From NCBI RefSeq assembly GCF_011762025.1, contig NZ_JAASQR010000004.1, forward strand, positions 540,884-604,883: DNA of 64,000 nucleotides. The letters are read 5' to 3'. A program made the position numbers and the translations under genes. This document shows, one piece after another, positions 15,828 to 24,980 of this stretch. The notes under the pieces are model-generated. The model was not told where the DNA came from, did not search any database, and worked only from the letters and a program-made list of their open reading frames with translations. Position 1 is the first letter of the stretch. Each line of letters begins with the position of its first letter. The DNA comes from Sphingobium vermicomposti. GTDB taxonomy: Bacteria > Pseudomonadota > Alphaproteobacteria > Sphingomonadales > Sphingomonadaceae.

Positions 15828-17339
15828 TCACAGCGCCGGGCGCCTGTTCTGCCATGGCGCGGCTTGTTCCAGCTGCCCTGCCAGTCTGAACAGCAGCGCC
15901 TCATCGCCATAGCGACCCATGAACATGACCCCTATCGGTAGTCCTGCGGAGGACATGGCGAGGGGCACCGACATGGCGGGCTGGCCTGTCATGTTGGCGA
16001 TTTGGGTAAAGGGTGAAAAGGCAGCCGCGCGCTGTCCCCATGCGGCGAAATCCACATCGGGCGACAGGTTGATCTGCCCCAGCTTCAGCGGCGGCGATCC
16101 CAGTGTCGGCGACAGGATGACGTCATAGGTCGCCATGAACTGTGCCATGGTGACCGCCGCCGCCTGGAGCGTGTTGTTCGCCCGCGCGAAGTCCATGCCG
16201 GTCACTTTCTGCCCAAAGCCGACAAAGCCCAAGGTGATCGGCTCCAGCACATCCGCACTGATCGCCACGCCGGTCGCCTTAGCGCGGTCGGCCATATCCG
16301 CTGCTACGGATGATCCGATCAGCACGAAGCTCGCCGCGCCCATCGCGGCAATATCCAGTTTTGGCGCGGCTTCTTCGACATGATGGCCCAGGCTTGCGCA
16401 CAGCCGCGCCGCCTTGCGCGCGGCCTCCACACATTCCCGATCGACCGGCGACCCTGCAGGCGCATCCAGCACCAGCGCGATGCGCAGGCGGCCGGGCGCT
16501 TTGCCGACCTGCGACAGGAAACTTTCCGCCGGGGTCGGCGCGGCGTAGCGGCTCCCTGGCTCCGGCCCCTGCGTCGCATCCAATATGGCGGCGGAATCGC
16601 GTACGCTGCGGGTGACGGCATGATGCACCGACAGTCCGCCCCAGCCCTCCGTGCGGGGCGGCCCCATCGGCACGCGCCCCCGACTGGGTTTCAGCCCGAA
16701 CAGACCGCAGCAGGACGCCGGAATGCGGATCGACCCGCCCCCGTCCGTCGCATGAGCGGCAGGTAGCACGCCCGCCGCCACCGCTGCCGCCGCTCCGCCT
16801 GACGACCCGCCGGTAATATGTTCGGGGTCCCACGGATTGCGCGTGTCACCGGTCAGCTTGTTTTCGGTCGTGCCGGTCAGTCCCAGTTCCGGCACGGTCG
16901 TCTTGCCGAAGATGACGAAGCCCGCCCGCTCGATCCGCCGGACCAGTTCGGATGTCACCGCAGGACGGTAATCCTTGTAAAAGCGGCTGCCATTTTCCGT
17001 CGGCAGGCCCGCAATATAGGTGTTCAGGTCCTTGAGCAGCCAGGGAACGCCACTGAACGGACCTTGCGACAATCCGTTGGCGATCGCCGCCCGTCCATAA
17101 TCATAATGTTTCTGCGCAATGAAGTTGAACCGGGGATTGAGCGCTTCTGTCCTGGCGATTGCCGCATCCAACAGCTCCACAGGCGATACCTGCTTCTTGC
17201 GGACCAGTTCGGCCAGACCCAGCGCGTCATGTTGGCCCATAGGGTCAGAACGCGACGCCGCAGCCTTGGCCGCTCCCGCCATTCCCACCAGCGCAGCCGC
17301 ACCAACGCTCGCCATGCTGTCCCGACGTGTCATGTCCAT
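15828..17339 (-). CDS. Amidase signature family hydrolase, probably exported
   Basis: The 503-residue protein has the amidase signature triad: Lys in [10 protein letters not shown] near residue 102, the cis-Ser in [16 protein letters not shown] near residue 178, and nucleophile Ser in [15 protein letters not shown] near residue 202. The N-terminus carries a twin-arginine-like start (M-T-R-R-D-S) followed by a hydrophobic Ala-rich segment ending A-K-A-A, suggesting export by the Tat route. The family hydrolyses amides; here it may remove an amino-acid or amine conjugate from the incoming compound. That is inference from the CoA ligase and Rieske genes nearby. Confidence 0.87.
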   Translation of the reverse strand: MDMTRRDSMASVGAAALVGMAGAAKAAASRSDPMGQHDALGLAELVRKKQVSPVELLDAAIARTEALNPRFNFIAQKHYDYGRAAIANGLSQGPFSGVPWLLKDLNTYIAGLPTENGSRFYKDYRPAVTSELVRRIERAGFVIFGKTTVPELGLTGTTENKLTGDTRNPWDPEHITGGSSGGAAAAVAAGVLPAAHATDGGGSIRIPASCCGLFGLKPSRGRVPMGPPRTEGWGGLSVHHAVTRSVRDSAAILDATQGPEPGSRYAAPTPAESFLSQVGKAPGRLRIALVLDAPAGSPVDRECVEAARKAARLCASLGHHVEEAAPKLDIAAMGAASFVLIGSSVAADMADRAKATGVAISADVLEPITLGFVGFGQKVTGMDFARANNTLQAAAVTMAQFMATYDVILSPTLGSPPLKLGQINLSPDVDFAAWGQRAAAFSPFTQIANMTGQPAMSVPLAMSSAGLPIGVMFMGRYGDEALLFRLAGQLEQAAPWQNRRPAL

Positions 17340-17390
17340 TCCTGTTCACTCCAACGGTGCCGTTCCCGCGCCGTGTTCCATGTCATCAGG

Positions 17391-18485
17391 CTAAGCTGCG
17401 GTCTGATCCGCATAGTAACGCGCATAATATTTGCGGAATTGGGGGATAGGCCCGTCCCCGTCGCAGATGATCGGATTGGGCTCAAACTTCTGCCGATCCC
17501 ACACGACCTTGTCCTGATCGAACTGTTTGCAGATGTCGCGGATGATCGCCCTGGCAACGCCAGCGCGCTCGCCTTCCGCCTGCGCCTTGGGCTGGGTGAA
17601 GCAGAATCGGACATGCACATGGTCCAGCTCCACCGGCGCAATGCAGGCGACCAGCAGCGTTTCGGAAATGCCGGTAAAGCGCGTCCAGCTTTGCCCCGGC
17701 CCCATCGTATCATAGCTGATGCAGCCGTCCACTTCACCCCAGGGCGTGCCCATCTTCGCCTTTACATCCGCGCCCCGGCCCCATTCGCCCCAGCGCAATT
17801 CGCCCAGCGGCACGTTGGCGGTGCCGTGGATGAAGCGGAAATGGGCAACGTCGACGCCATTTTCGGCCATGTTCTGGATCGAACCCCAGACATTCCATTC
17901 ATGGACTTCATAATCGGTCCAGTCGGGATCGCTCGCCTCGGGCAGCACCGCCACTTCGAACAGCGGCGCGACGTCCTGAGGATGATACCAGGCCCAGATG
18001 AAGCGATTGGCTTCGGTGATATGCCAGTTACGCGTGCATTTGCGCTTCACCTGCGGCGGGATGTTGCGGGCATAGGGAATGTCCTTCACCACAGCCTCGT
18101 CGCCATCATAGCGCCAGGCGTGGAAGGGGCATTCCAGCAGATTGCCATGCACCTTGCCGCCATGACCCATATGCGCGCCCAGATGCTTGCAATAGGCGTC
18201 GAGCATACGGACCTTCCCGTCTTCGCCGCGCCAGATGGCCAGATCCTCCGAAAAATAGCGCAGCGGCTTCACCTCGCCCACCGCCAGTTCGGACGACAGC
18301 AGCACGGGATACCAGCCAAAGGGTATGCCGATATCCAGGTTGCGCTGCTTGACGGAGGCGCGATCCTTCACCTCCGCCAGCCGCCAGTCGGCCAAATCCT
18401 GCCCTCTTAGCTTTTCAAGTATTTGCCAGACGGCAACGGGCGGCGTGCGCGCATCGGTGGCGGCGCTGGTTTCGGTGTTGGACAT
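17391..18485 (-). CDS. Rieske non-haem iron oxygenase, KshA-like
   Basis: The 364-residue protein has the Rieske [2Fe-2S] motif as CKH near residue 99 and CPFHAWRYDG near residue 118. An iron site follows with N-G-V-D-V-A-H-F-R-F-I-H near residue 213, the Asp and two His that hold the mononuclear iron. The sequence around the Rieske site (CPFH.W......IPYAR) resembles 3-ketosteroid 9-alpha-hydroxylase KshA and the Daf-36/Neverland sterol group more than aromatic-ring dioxygenases. It needs a ferredoxin reductase partner, which is not in this window. It lies 17 bp from the amidohydrolase gene in the same operon. Confidence 0.88.
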   Translation of the reverse strand: MSNTETSAATDARTPPVAVWQILEKLRGQDLADWRLAEVKDRASVKQRNLDIGIPFGWYPVLLSSELAVGEVKPLRYFSEDLAIWRGEDGKVRMLDAYCKHLGAHMGHGGKVHGNLLECPFHAWRYDGDEAVVKDIPYARNIPPQVKRKCTRNWHITEANRFIWAWYHPQDVAPLFEVAVLPEASDPDWTDYEVHEWNVWGSIQNMAENGVDVAHFRFIHGTANVPLGELRWGEWGRGADVKAKMGTPWGEVDGCISYDTMGPGQSWTRFTGISETLLVACIAPVELDHVHVRFCFTQPKAQAEGERAGVARAIIRDICKQFDQDKVVWDRQKFEPNPIICDGDGPIPQFRKYYARYYADQTAA

Positions 18486-18502
18486 GGGAAAGCTCCGTCG
18501 GA

Positions 18503-19372
18503 TTATTTGAGGTCAAAGACCTTGATGGCGTTTTCGCGCAGGAATTTTGGCCAGACTTCATCTTTGAAGGGCACGTTCTGCATGTCGCTGAAGATACGGT
18601 CCAGGCTAAGGCCCATGGGGAAATATCCGGCATAGATGATCTTGTCCGCGCCGCGCGTATTGGCGTAGTCGATGATCGCCTTGGGATAATGTTTGGGCGC
18701 AAAGGCGCTGGTCGAGTAATAAAGGTTCGGCCATTTCAGCATCAGCTTGACCGCCAGCGCCTCCCACGGTTCCGCGCCATGACGCATGACAACCTTCAGT
18801 TCGGGGAAGAACCAGCAGACCTCGTCCAGATGCTCGACCTTTTGGGTTTCCATCGGGATGCGCGGCCCTGGGATACCTGCGTTCAGCAGCACCGGCAGCC
18901 CCAGTTCCGCCGCGCAGGCATAGAGCGGGAACATATATTTGTGATTGATCGCCACCTGCGGCAAAGTCCCCGCCGGAAATACACTGATCGCCGACAGGCC
19001 GACCTCTGCATGGATGCGCTTGATCCGTCGCACCTCCTCCATCCCCTTATTGGGGTCGCAAGGCAGGTCGAAGAAGAAGCGGTCGCCGAACATTTCCTTG
19101 GCGCGGTATGATGTGGGATTGTCGTTCCAGCCGACCAGCGCCTTGTCGATGCCATGCTGGTCCATCTGTTCGACAGTCCAGGACACGAAATCATCGACCT
19201 TTCCCGTCTGCGGAATGTCCTTGAACATATATTGGGCAGGCATGGCGAACTGTTCCAATGTCTGCTGATCCTTGATCAACGGACGGAAGGGATCGAACCA
19301 GGCGGAACGGTCCTCCGCATCGGGGATGCCCAGCATGCAATCGATGATTTTGATGTCCTTGGGCATGCCCAT
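18503..19372 (-). CDS. Amidohydrolase-fold (ACMSD-like) protein without the H-x-H metal motif
   Basis: The 289-residue protein belongs to the amidohydrolase_2 family by its overall pattern: F-D-L-P-C-D-P-N-K-G, VLLNAGIPGPRIP, VVMRHGAEPWE and a late YAGYFPMG. The usual N-terminal D-x-H-x-H is instead IIDCMLGIPD, and the late metal-binding Asp position reads Gly. It therefore probably binds metal differently or not at all. Similar forms are known beside CoA-ester catabolism genes. Ordinary members hydrolyse or decarboxylate cyclic acids. The reaction here is open. It lies between the Rieske gene and the CoA ligase gene. Confidence 0.75.
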   Translation of the reverse strand: MGMPKDIKIIDCMLGIPDAEDRSAWFDPFRPLIKDQQTLEQFAMPAQYMFKDIPQTGKVDDFVSWTVEQMDQHGIDKALVGWNDNPTSYRAKEMFGDRFFFDLPCDPNKGMEEVRRIKRIHAEVGLSAISVFPAGTLPQVAINHKYMFPLYACAAELGLPVLLNAGIPGPRIPMETQKVEHLDEVCWFFPELKVVMRHGAEPWEALAVKLMLKWPNLYYSTSAFAPKHYPKAIIDYANTRGADKIIYAGYFPMGLSLDRIFSDMQNVPFKDEVWPKFLRENAIKVFDLK

Positions 19373-19387
19373 GGGGAAATTCTCCTG

Positions 19388-21037
19388 TCAGTGTTTGGCG
19401 GCCAGCTTGGGCCACAGCGACCGCAGCGCGATCTTGTCGATTTTTTGAGAGTGGTTGCGCGGCAGCGGATCGCGCGAAAAGGCGACGCGGACAGGTGCCT
19501 TGTAAGGGGCCAGCCGCCCCGCCACCCAATCGATGATGCTACGTTCGTCCAGCCCGTCGGCCTGCACGACCGCGACCAGCGCCTCGCCCAGCCGATCGTC
19601 CGCAATGCCGAAAGTCGCGCATTCGGTGATTTGCGGCATTTCGCTCAGCACCCGTTCGACTTCGGCGCAGTAAATATTCTCTCCGGCGGAAATCACCATG
19701 TCCTTGGCCCGGTCGACGATGAAGATATAACCTTCCTCGTCCTGATAACCGATGTCGCCAGTGCGCAGCCAACCGTCCGCGGTGAAGGTTCGCGAAGTCT
19801 CCTCCGGCCGGTTCCAATAACCACTCATGATCATGGCGCTCCGCACGATGATCTCACCTGTATCGTTCGAGCCGCAAAGCGTTCCATCCTCCCGCTCCAC
19901 TCGCAGATCGACCAGCGGCAGGACCCGGCCTGCCGATGCGCGTCGCGCCAGAAAGTCGGACCCTACGGCCTGCGCGATCGCGCCCGACGTTTCGGTCATG
20001 CCATAGCCGACCCCGATCATCGCATGGGGACAGAGCGCCCGGACTTCCTCCAGCAGATTGAGCGGCAGCGCCTGTCCGCCCGAACCGATATTGCGCACCG
20101 AACTCAGGTCGGCATCCCCGGCACGCGCCCGATGCACCATGTCCCACAACATGGTGGGCACGGTCGAAAGCTGCGTCACCCATTCGTGCTCAATCAGCCT
20201 TACGGCCTCATCCGCTTCCCAGCGGCGCATGATGACGATCTTGCCGCCGGACAGAAATGGCGCGAGGAAGCCGGCCCCCAATCCTGAGATATGGAAAAGG
20301 GGATATACCAATAATATGGCCTGGGGCGGCACCTGCGCCACGATGGCATCCACCGGAACCCCATATTCGCGCGCCATATTGTGCAGCACCATGGACCCGG
20401 TCAGCTGCGTGCCCAGCAATCCCGTAATCAGGCTGCGGTGGGACAGCACCGCCCCTTTCACCCGCCCCGTCGTGCCTGACGTGAACAGGATGGCGCAGGG
20501 ATCTGACGGTTCGGCAGCCGCGCTGTTTGCCAGCACTGGCGTGTCATCCCCCAGCGGCTGCGTCACGTCGATCAGCCGCCCCTCATAGCCACCGTCGCGA
20601 AGCAGCGCGGCCCGTTCGGTATCCGCCAAGACCAGGTCGGGCGTAACTTCGTCGACCATCGCCGACAATTCCGCCGCCGACCCACGGCTGTTGAGCAACG
20701 CGGCAACCCCGCCCAGCCTGACCACCGCCAGAAATGCGACCATCCACTCCGCGCGGTTGCGCATGCAGATGGCGACCCTCTGACCGCGCCCGATGCCCAA
20801 CTGGCCCGCCAGCCGATCCCGCCATTCAAACATGGCGGCAAAGCTCAACCGCCGCTCGCCCTCTGGCCCGTCATAATCCACGACGCAGGTCTGATCCCCA
20901 AAACGGCGCGCACTTTCGATCAGCTGATTAAGGTCGGAGGGCGCATTCACGAAAAAGCGCAGCCCATCCTGTTCGCCTAATTCAAAAGGCGTGCCCGGCG
21001 CGGTCACTTCAGCGAAAATTGGGTCGATCTTGCTCAT
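19388..21037 (-). CDS. Acyl-CoA synthetase (AMP-dependent ligase)
   Basis: The 549-residue protein has all adenylate-forming motifs: the phosphate loop TSGTTGRVKGAVLSH near residue 188, VGYGMTETSG near residue 345, GWLRTGDIGYQDEEGYIFI near residue 424, KDMVISAGENIYCAEVE and a final catalytic Lys in R-N-H-S-Q-K-I-D-K. It activates a carboxylic acid to its CoA ester through an acyl-AMP. The chain-length or ring preference cannot be told. It is the first gene of the leftward amidohydrolase-Rieske operon and sits across a 439-bp divergent gap from an SDR and the TonB receptor. Confidence 0.9.
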   Translation of the reverse strand: MSKIDPIFAEVTAPGTPFELGEQDGLRFFVNAPSDLNQLIESARRFGDQTCVVDYDGPEGERRLSFAAMFEWRDRLAGQLGIGRGQRVAICMRNRAEWMVAFLAVVRLGGVAALLNSRGSAAELSAMVDEVTPDLVLADTERAALLRDGGYEGRLIDVTQPLGDDTPVLANSAAAEPSDPCAILFTSGTTGRVKGAVLSHRSLITGLLGTQLTGSMVLHNMAREYGVPVDAIVAQVPPQAILLVYPLFHISGLGAGFLAPFLSGGKIVIMRRWEADEAVRLIEHEWVTQLSTVPTMLWDMVHRARAGDADLSSVRNIGSGGQALPLNLLEEVRALCPHAMIGVGYGMTETSGAIAQAVGSDFLARRASAGRVLPLVDLRVEREDGTLCGSNDTGEIIVRSAMIMSGYWNRPEETSRTFTADGWLRTGDIGYQDEEGYIFIVDRAKDMVISAGENIYCAEVERVLSEMPQITECATFGIADDRLGEALVAVVQADGLDERSIIDWVAGRLAPYKAPVRVAFSRDPLPRNHSQKIDKIALRSLWPKLAAKH

Positions 21038-21476
21038 GCCATCCTTGGGATCAATGTCGCTGGCGGAATTGTCTGACGGGAAAACGGCCCTGGGCCGCAG
21101 CCCCTGGTCGATCCCGGCATCCTCATCCTCGACTCGCTTTGCTCGCTCTGTCTGGACCTAAGTGTATTCCAGCATACGCGGATTTCAATCTTATTTTTTC
21201 TCCGCACTTTTAAGGGGGCAACGAGGTCGCTTCCTGCGAGGGCCTGCAACATCACCATCCCGTTGTATTTGTGTATATTTGCTAAGTTTCCTGATGCTTC
21301 TATCTTCACCATCTTGGTGGAAAGCGTCGCATGACCCCTATCACGAACAACGCAGCAAACACATATGTTCGGATTTTTTCAATTTACAAATTCCGCATTT
21401 TGGAGAATCCTAAAAGCGCGTGCATCGCTGGGTGAGGCATGGACGCAGTTTGGGCAGAGGCAGGGTTGGACGTCGA
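21038..21476. promoter_or_regulatory. 439-bp divergent intergenic region (CoA ligase / SDR)
   Basis: No gene-like frame is seen. The stretch has several AT-rich runs (around 21181-21210, 21262-21295 and 21370-21395), expected for divergent promoters. An inverted repeat GTAT (21164-21167) and ATAC (21174-21177), extended by a wobble and one more pair, lies between the two transcription units and is the best operator candidate. Confidence 0.4.
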
Positions 21477-22250
21477 ATGAGCAAAGATTTCGAGGGGCGC
21501 GTCGCCATCATAACGGGTGGCAGCGATGGCATAGGACTCGCCACCGCCGCGCTGCTGGCGAAGCGCGGCACGCAGGTCATCATCTGTGGTCGCCGTCAGG
21601 CGCTGCTCGACAGCGCGTATGACATGATCGCGTCACAAGGCGGCGCGGTAGAGGCGATCCAACTCGACGTTGCGGACAGCGAAGCGCTGAACGCCATGAT
21701 CGAATCCACGGCGCGAAAATATGGCCGGCTCGACATGTTGGTGAACAATGCGATGTCCACGCATTACGCGCCGATCAGCAAGCTGACGCTGGACCATTGG
21801 CGCAAGGACTTCGCCGTCAACAGCGACGCCGTTTTCGTCAGCACCAAGGCCGCGATGGCGATAATGGCTGCAGCGGGCAAGGGTTCGATCGTCAATATCG
21901 CATCGACCTGCGGCATTCGCGCGACGGTGAACATGGCCAGCTATTCCGCGTCCAAGGCGGCGCTGGTGCATTTCACGGCCGCCGCCGCGATGGAGGCCGC
22001 GCCGCTGGGCATTCGCATCAACGCTATCATCCCTGGCCAGGTGCAGACCGCGCCGACTGAGCTGTTTTCCGCGCGCGCGGCAGACAGCGCCGCCCGCACG
22101 ACCGCAGCCATCCCCATGCAACGCGGCGGGCAGCCTGAGGAATTGGCGCAGGCCATAGCCTTCATGCTGTCGGACGCCGCCAGTTACATCACCGGCACCG
22201 CCCTGCCCGTCGACGGCGGAAAGGCCGCTCAACTCTACATACCGACCTAG
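21477..22250 (+). CDS. Short-chain dehydrogenase/reductase (classical SDR)
   Basis: This 257-residue protein starts MSKDFEGRVAIITGGSDGIG with the TGxxxGIG cofactor loop. It has MLVNNAMSTH near residue 85, the catalytic Ser region IVNIASTCGI, YSASKAALV (Tyr and Lys) near residue 158, and a closing Y-I-T-G-T-A-L-P-V-D-G-G. It is a full classical SDR, NAD(P)-dependent. It probably oxidises a hydroxyl of the catabolised compound. The ATG at 21477 is preceded by a weak site; an earlier in-frame ATG at 21420 would add a poorly protein-like, Arg-rich lead. The TonB receptor follows after 127 bp. Confidence 0.88.
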   Translation: MSKDFEGRVAIITGGSDGIGLATAALLAKRGTQVIICGRRQALLDSAYDMIASQGGAVEAIQLDVADSEALNAMIESTARKYGRLDMLVNNAMSTHYAPISKLTLDHWRKDFAVNSDAVFVSTKAAMAIMAAAGKGSIVNIASTCGIRATVNMASYSASKAALVHFTAAAAMEAAPLGIRINAIIPGQVQTAPTELFSARAADSAARTTAAIPMQRGGQPEELAQAIAFMLSDAASYITGTALPVDGGKAAQLYIPT

Positions 22251-22377
22251 CGCACGGGACCAGTGTTTCGTCCATCCGGGCGACGCATCCGAACAGAATA
22301 GCTGCACGGCAGCACGATATCGGAACGATCGCGTCGATCCGTTCATCACCGTCATAATGTCAAGGGAGAGGATAATC

Positions 22378-24921
22378 ATGACCAGGAAGCAAGCATATAA
22401 GGCAGCTCATTTAATAATCGGCGTCAGCAGTTTGGCTATTTCCAGCCAAACACTGGCACAAACTGCCACGACACCTTCAGAAACCGGCCTGGACGAAATT
22501 GTCGTCACCGCGCAAAAGCGTGCACAGAACCTTCAGGATGTACCCATCGCCATCAGTGCGATCAGCGCCGAAAAGGTTGAACAACTCGGCATCCGCGACA
22601 GCCGCGACCTAAGCGGCCTGGCCCCCAATGTCGTCATTACCCAGGGCACCACCAGCAACAGCGCCGCTGTCTTTTCCATGCGCGGCATTTCCAACGGCGG
22701 CAGCGAAAGCTTCGGCGTCGATGCTGCCAACGGCCTCTATGTGGACGGCGTGTATATCGCACGCGGCGGGGCCATGGGCCTTAGCGTCATGGACGTTGAA
22801 CGGGTGGAAGTCTTGCGCGGTCCCCAAGGCACCCTGTTTGGCCGCAACACGACAGGCGGCGCGATCCATTTCATTTCCCGCGCGCCATCATCCACCTTCC
22901 GGCTGAAGGCAGAGGCTGGCTATGGCAATTTCAACGCCTGGAACGGCAAGATTTCGATCGATCCCGGCGAGATTGCAGGCATCTCCACCAGCTTTTCCTA
23001 CAGTCACAGCGAACGGGATGGTGTCATCGACAATATCCTGCAACCGCGCGATTCCCGCGACCCCGGCGCCCGAAAGTCCGACGCGTTTCGCGCAGCCGCG
23101 CGCATCGGCCTGGGCGGGACCGGCAGCATTCAATATATGTTCGACTGGAACCGGATCAAAGGCACCCCGCTGCCCTTCGTCCTGACCAATGTGGCCGACG
23201 GCACGCCGAACGCGCCGATCACCATCGATGGCCAACAGGTGCTGGTGACCCAGCAGGCCCCGGTCGCCCAATATCTGGCGGGGGCAACCTTCGCCGATCC
23301 GTCCTGCGCGGCACTGGCCGCGCCCTCACGCTCCTATCGTCAGGACGTGTGCAATAACATCCTGAGCAGCGCCTATGACAAGAGCTGGGGCCATAATTTG
23401 CAGGTCCAGAATGATTTCGGCGGCTTCAAGGTCAAATCGACCACGGGCTACCGCTTCTGGAACAGCGACTATGTCACCGACCTGGACGGGATCGGCGCCT
23501 TCAGCGGCCCGGCTTTCTCCAATGCGACATTGTTCAACGGCATGCCTGCGTCGCTGTTGCAGTTCATTCCCACCATCCCCGCCGCAGCCATTCCGTTCAT
23601 ATCCGCGTCGCCTGTGCCCACAATCAGCCAGGACCTGTTCTCCGTCGACAATCAACGGCGTCACAAGCAGTTCAGCCAGGAAGTCGAAATTTCAGGCGAT
23701 ACCAGTTCGCTCGACTGGGTCGTGGGCGGCTTTTACTTCTGGGAAAAGGGGGGCGAAAACGGCGTTCAGAGCAGCGGGTTCGTCCTTGACACCAACTCAG
23801 TCTTCCTCGCGAACTTCGGCCCTCTTGGACCGGGCTTCGCTGCTGCCAATCCAGCACGCTACCGACTTGTCCAGACGCTTGCCCGGCTTAACTACACGAC
23901 ATCGAGCGAGAGCACTGCGGTTTACGGCCAGTTCACCTTCTATCCAGGCGGTCGTGACAGCGGCATCCGCTTGACGGCGGGCGGGCGCTATACCTGGGAT
24001 GAGAAAAAGATGCTGCGCTTGCAGAATGGCACCGCCCCCCTCGCCATACCCGAATCCGGCGATGCCAAGTTCAGCAAATTCACCTGGAACCTGATGGCTG
24101 GCTATGATGTCGCCGATGGCGTCAACCTGTATGCGCGCGCCGCCACCGGCTATCGTTCGGGCGGTTTCAATTCGCAGGACCCGGCGATCGCCGGCACCAA
24201 CCAACTTGGCAGCTTCGAACCTGAAAAGGTGACATCCTATGAAGTCGGCGTGAAGACTGAATTGTTCAATCGCCGCCTACGCCTCAACCTGGCAGCCTAT
24301 CATAACATCTATGATGATCTTGCGGTCCTGGGTCCTGTGACTAACGCCCCGGTCGGCACCTTTGCCACCCGCATCATCAACGCGGGCAAGGTGGTCTATA
24401 ACGGCGTGGAGGCCGAGGCCCAGGCAGTGCTGAACGACAATTTCTCGATCGACGGCAGCGTCGGCTATATCGACATCAATTATAAGGAGTTTCTTGCCGG
24501 GCAGTCGCCGGTCTCTGGCGCACCCCCGGTCAATATCGCGTCGATCGTAACGCCGGGCTATACCTCTCCGCTGACGGCCAATGTGGCGCTGAACGCGCAA
24601 TTCCCGCTCAACTGGGGCAATGCAACCCTGCGCGGTCGGGTCGGATATACCCATGAAGACGGCAAGTATAATTTCAGCAGCTCCGTCGGGTCGCCGTTCA
24701 ACGAACAGCTAAAGGGCGATGATATCGACCTGATCGACGCGCAGATCGGGATTGACGGCATTCCGCTGGGCAGCGGCGAAGGCGAAGTCCGCTTGTGGGT
24801 GAAGAACCTCACCAATGCGAAGGATTTCGTCCGCGGCATCGACTATGGCCCACTCGGCTTTGCGGGCGGATATTATGCCGAACCGCGAACATACGGCATC
24901 ACGGTCGGCGCGAAGTTCTAA
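22378..24921 (+). CDS. TonB-dependent outer-membrane receptor
   Basis: The 847-residue protein has a hydrophobic signal segment (residues 12-28, cleavage near T-L-A-Q) and a TonB-box-like DEIVVTAQKR. It continues with the plug domain (VPIAISAISAEKVEQLGIRD and VERVEVLRGPQGTLFGRNTT), and a long beta-barrel ending in R-T-Y-G-I-T-V-G-A-K-F with the required terminal Phe. It imports a large or hydrophobic substrate with energy from TonB-ExbBD. Sphingomonads use many such receptors for xenobiotics. Its position between an SDR and the catabolic operon suggests that it takes up the substrate of this cluster. The start at 22378 has a clear GGGAGAGG site. Confidence 0.93.
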   Translation: MTRKQAYKAAHLIIGVSSLAISSQTLAQTATTPSETGLDEIVVTAQKRAQNLQDVPIAISAISAEKVEQLGIRDSRDLSGLAPNVVITQGTTSNSAAVFSMRGISNGGSESFGVDAANGLYVDGVYIARGGAMGLSVMDVERVEVLRGPQGTLFGRNTTGGAIHFISRAPSSTFRLKAEAGYGNFNAWNGKISIDPGEIAGISTSFSYSHSERDGVIDNILQPRDSRDPGARKSDAFRAAARIGLGGTGSIQYMFDWNRIKGTPLPFVLTNVADGTPNAPITIDGQQVLVTQQAPVAQYLAGATFADPSCAALAAPSRSYRQDVCNNILSSAYDKSWGHNLQVQNDFGGFKVKSTTGYRFWNSDYVTDLDGIGAFSGPAFSNATLFNGMPASLLQFIPTIPAAAIPFISASPVPTISQDLFSVDNQRRHKQFSQEVEISGDTSSLDWVVGGFYFWEKGGENGVQSSGFVLDTNSVFLANFGPLGPGFAAANPARYRLVQTLARLNYTTSSESTAVYGQFTFYPGGRDSGIRLTAGGRYTWDEKKMLRLQNGTAPLAIPESGDAKFSKFTWNLMAGYDVADGVNLYARAATGYRSGGFNSQDPAIAGTNQLGSFEPEKVTSYEVGVKTELFNRRLRLNLAAYHNIYDDLAVLGPVTNAPVGTFATRIINAGKVVYNGVEAEAQAVLNDNFSIDGSVGYIDINYKEFLAGQSPVSGAPPVNIASIVTPGYTSPLTANVALNAQFPLNWGNATLRGRVGYTHEDGKYNFSSSVGSPFNEQLKGDDIDLIDAQIGIDGIPLGSGEGEVRLWVKNLTNAKDFVRGIDYGPLGFAGGYYAEPRTYGITVGAKF

Positions 24922-24943
24922 AACACATCAGGGCACGCCAATG

Positions 24944-24980
24944 CAGCCCCGCCTGCCGCCAAGCAGGTGGGGCTGTTCCT
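24944..24980 (+). terminator. Hairpin between convergent TonB receptor and symporter genes
   Basis: CAGCCCCGCCTGC pairs with GCAGGTGGGGCTG (24944-24956 with 24963-24975), a 13-bp stem with one wobble and a 6-base loop, between two convergent genes. Only a short U-like tail (TTCCT) follows, so it may work on both strands with limited efficiency. Confidence 0.5.

Noticed and set aside
22251..22377. Cobalamin riboswitch before the TonB receptor
   Set aside because: I looked for a B12-box-like sequence because of the mutase genes and found none; the gap is also too short.
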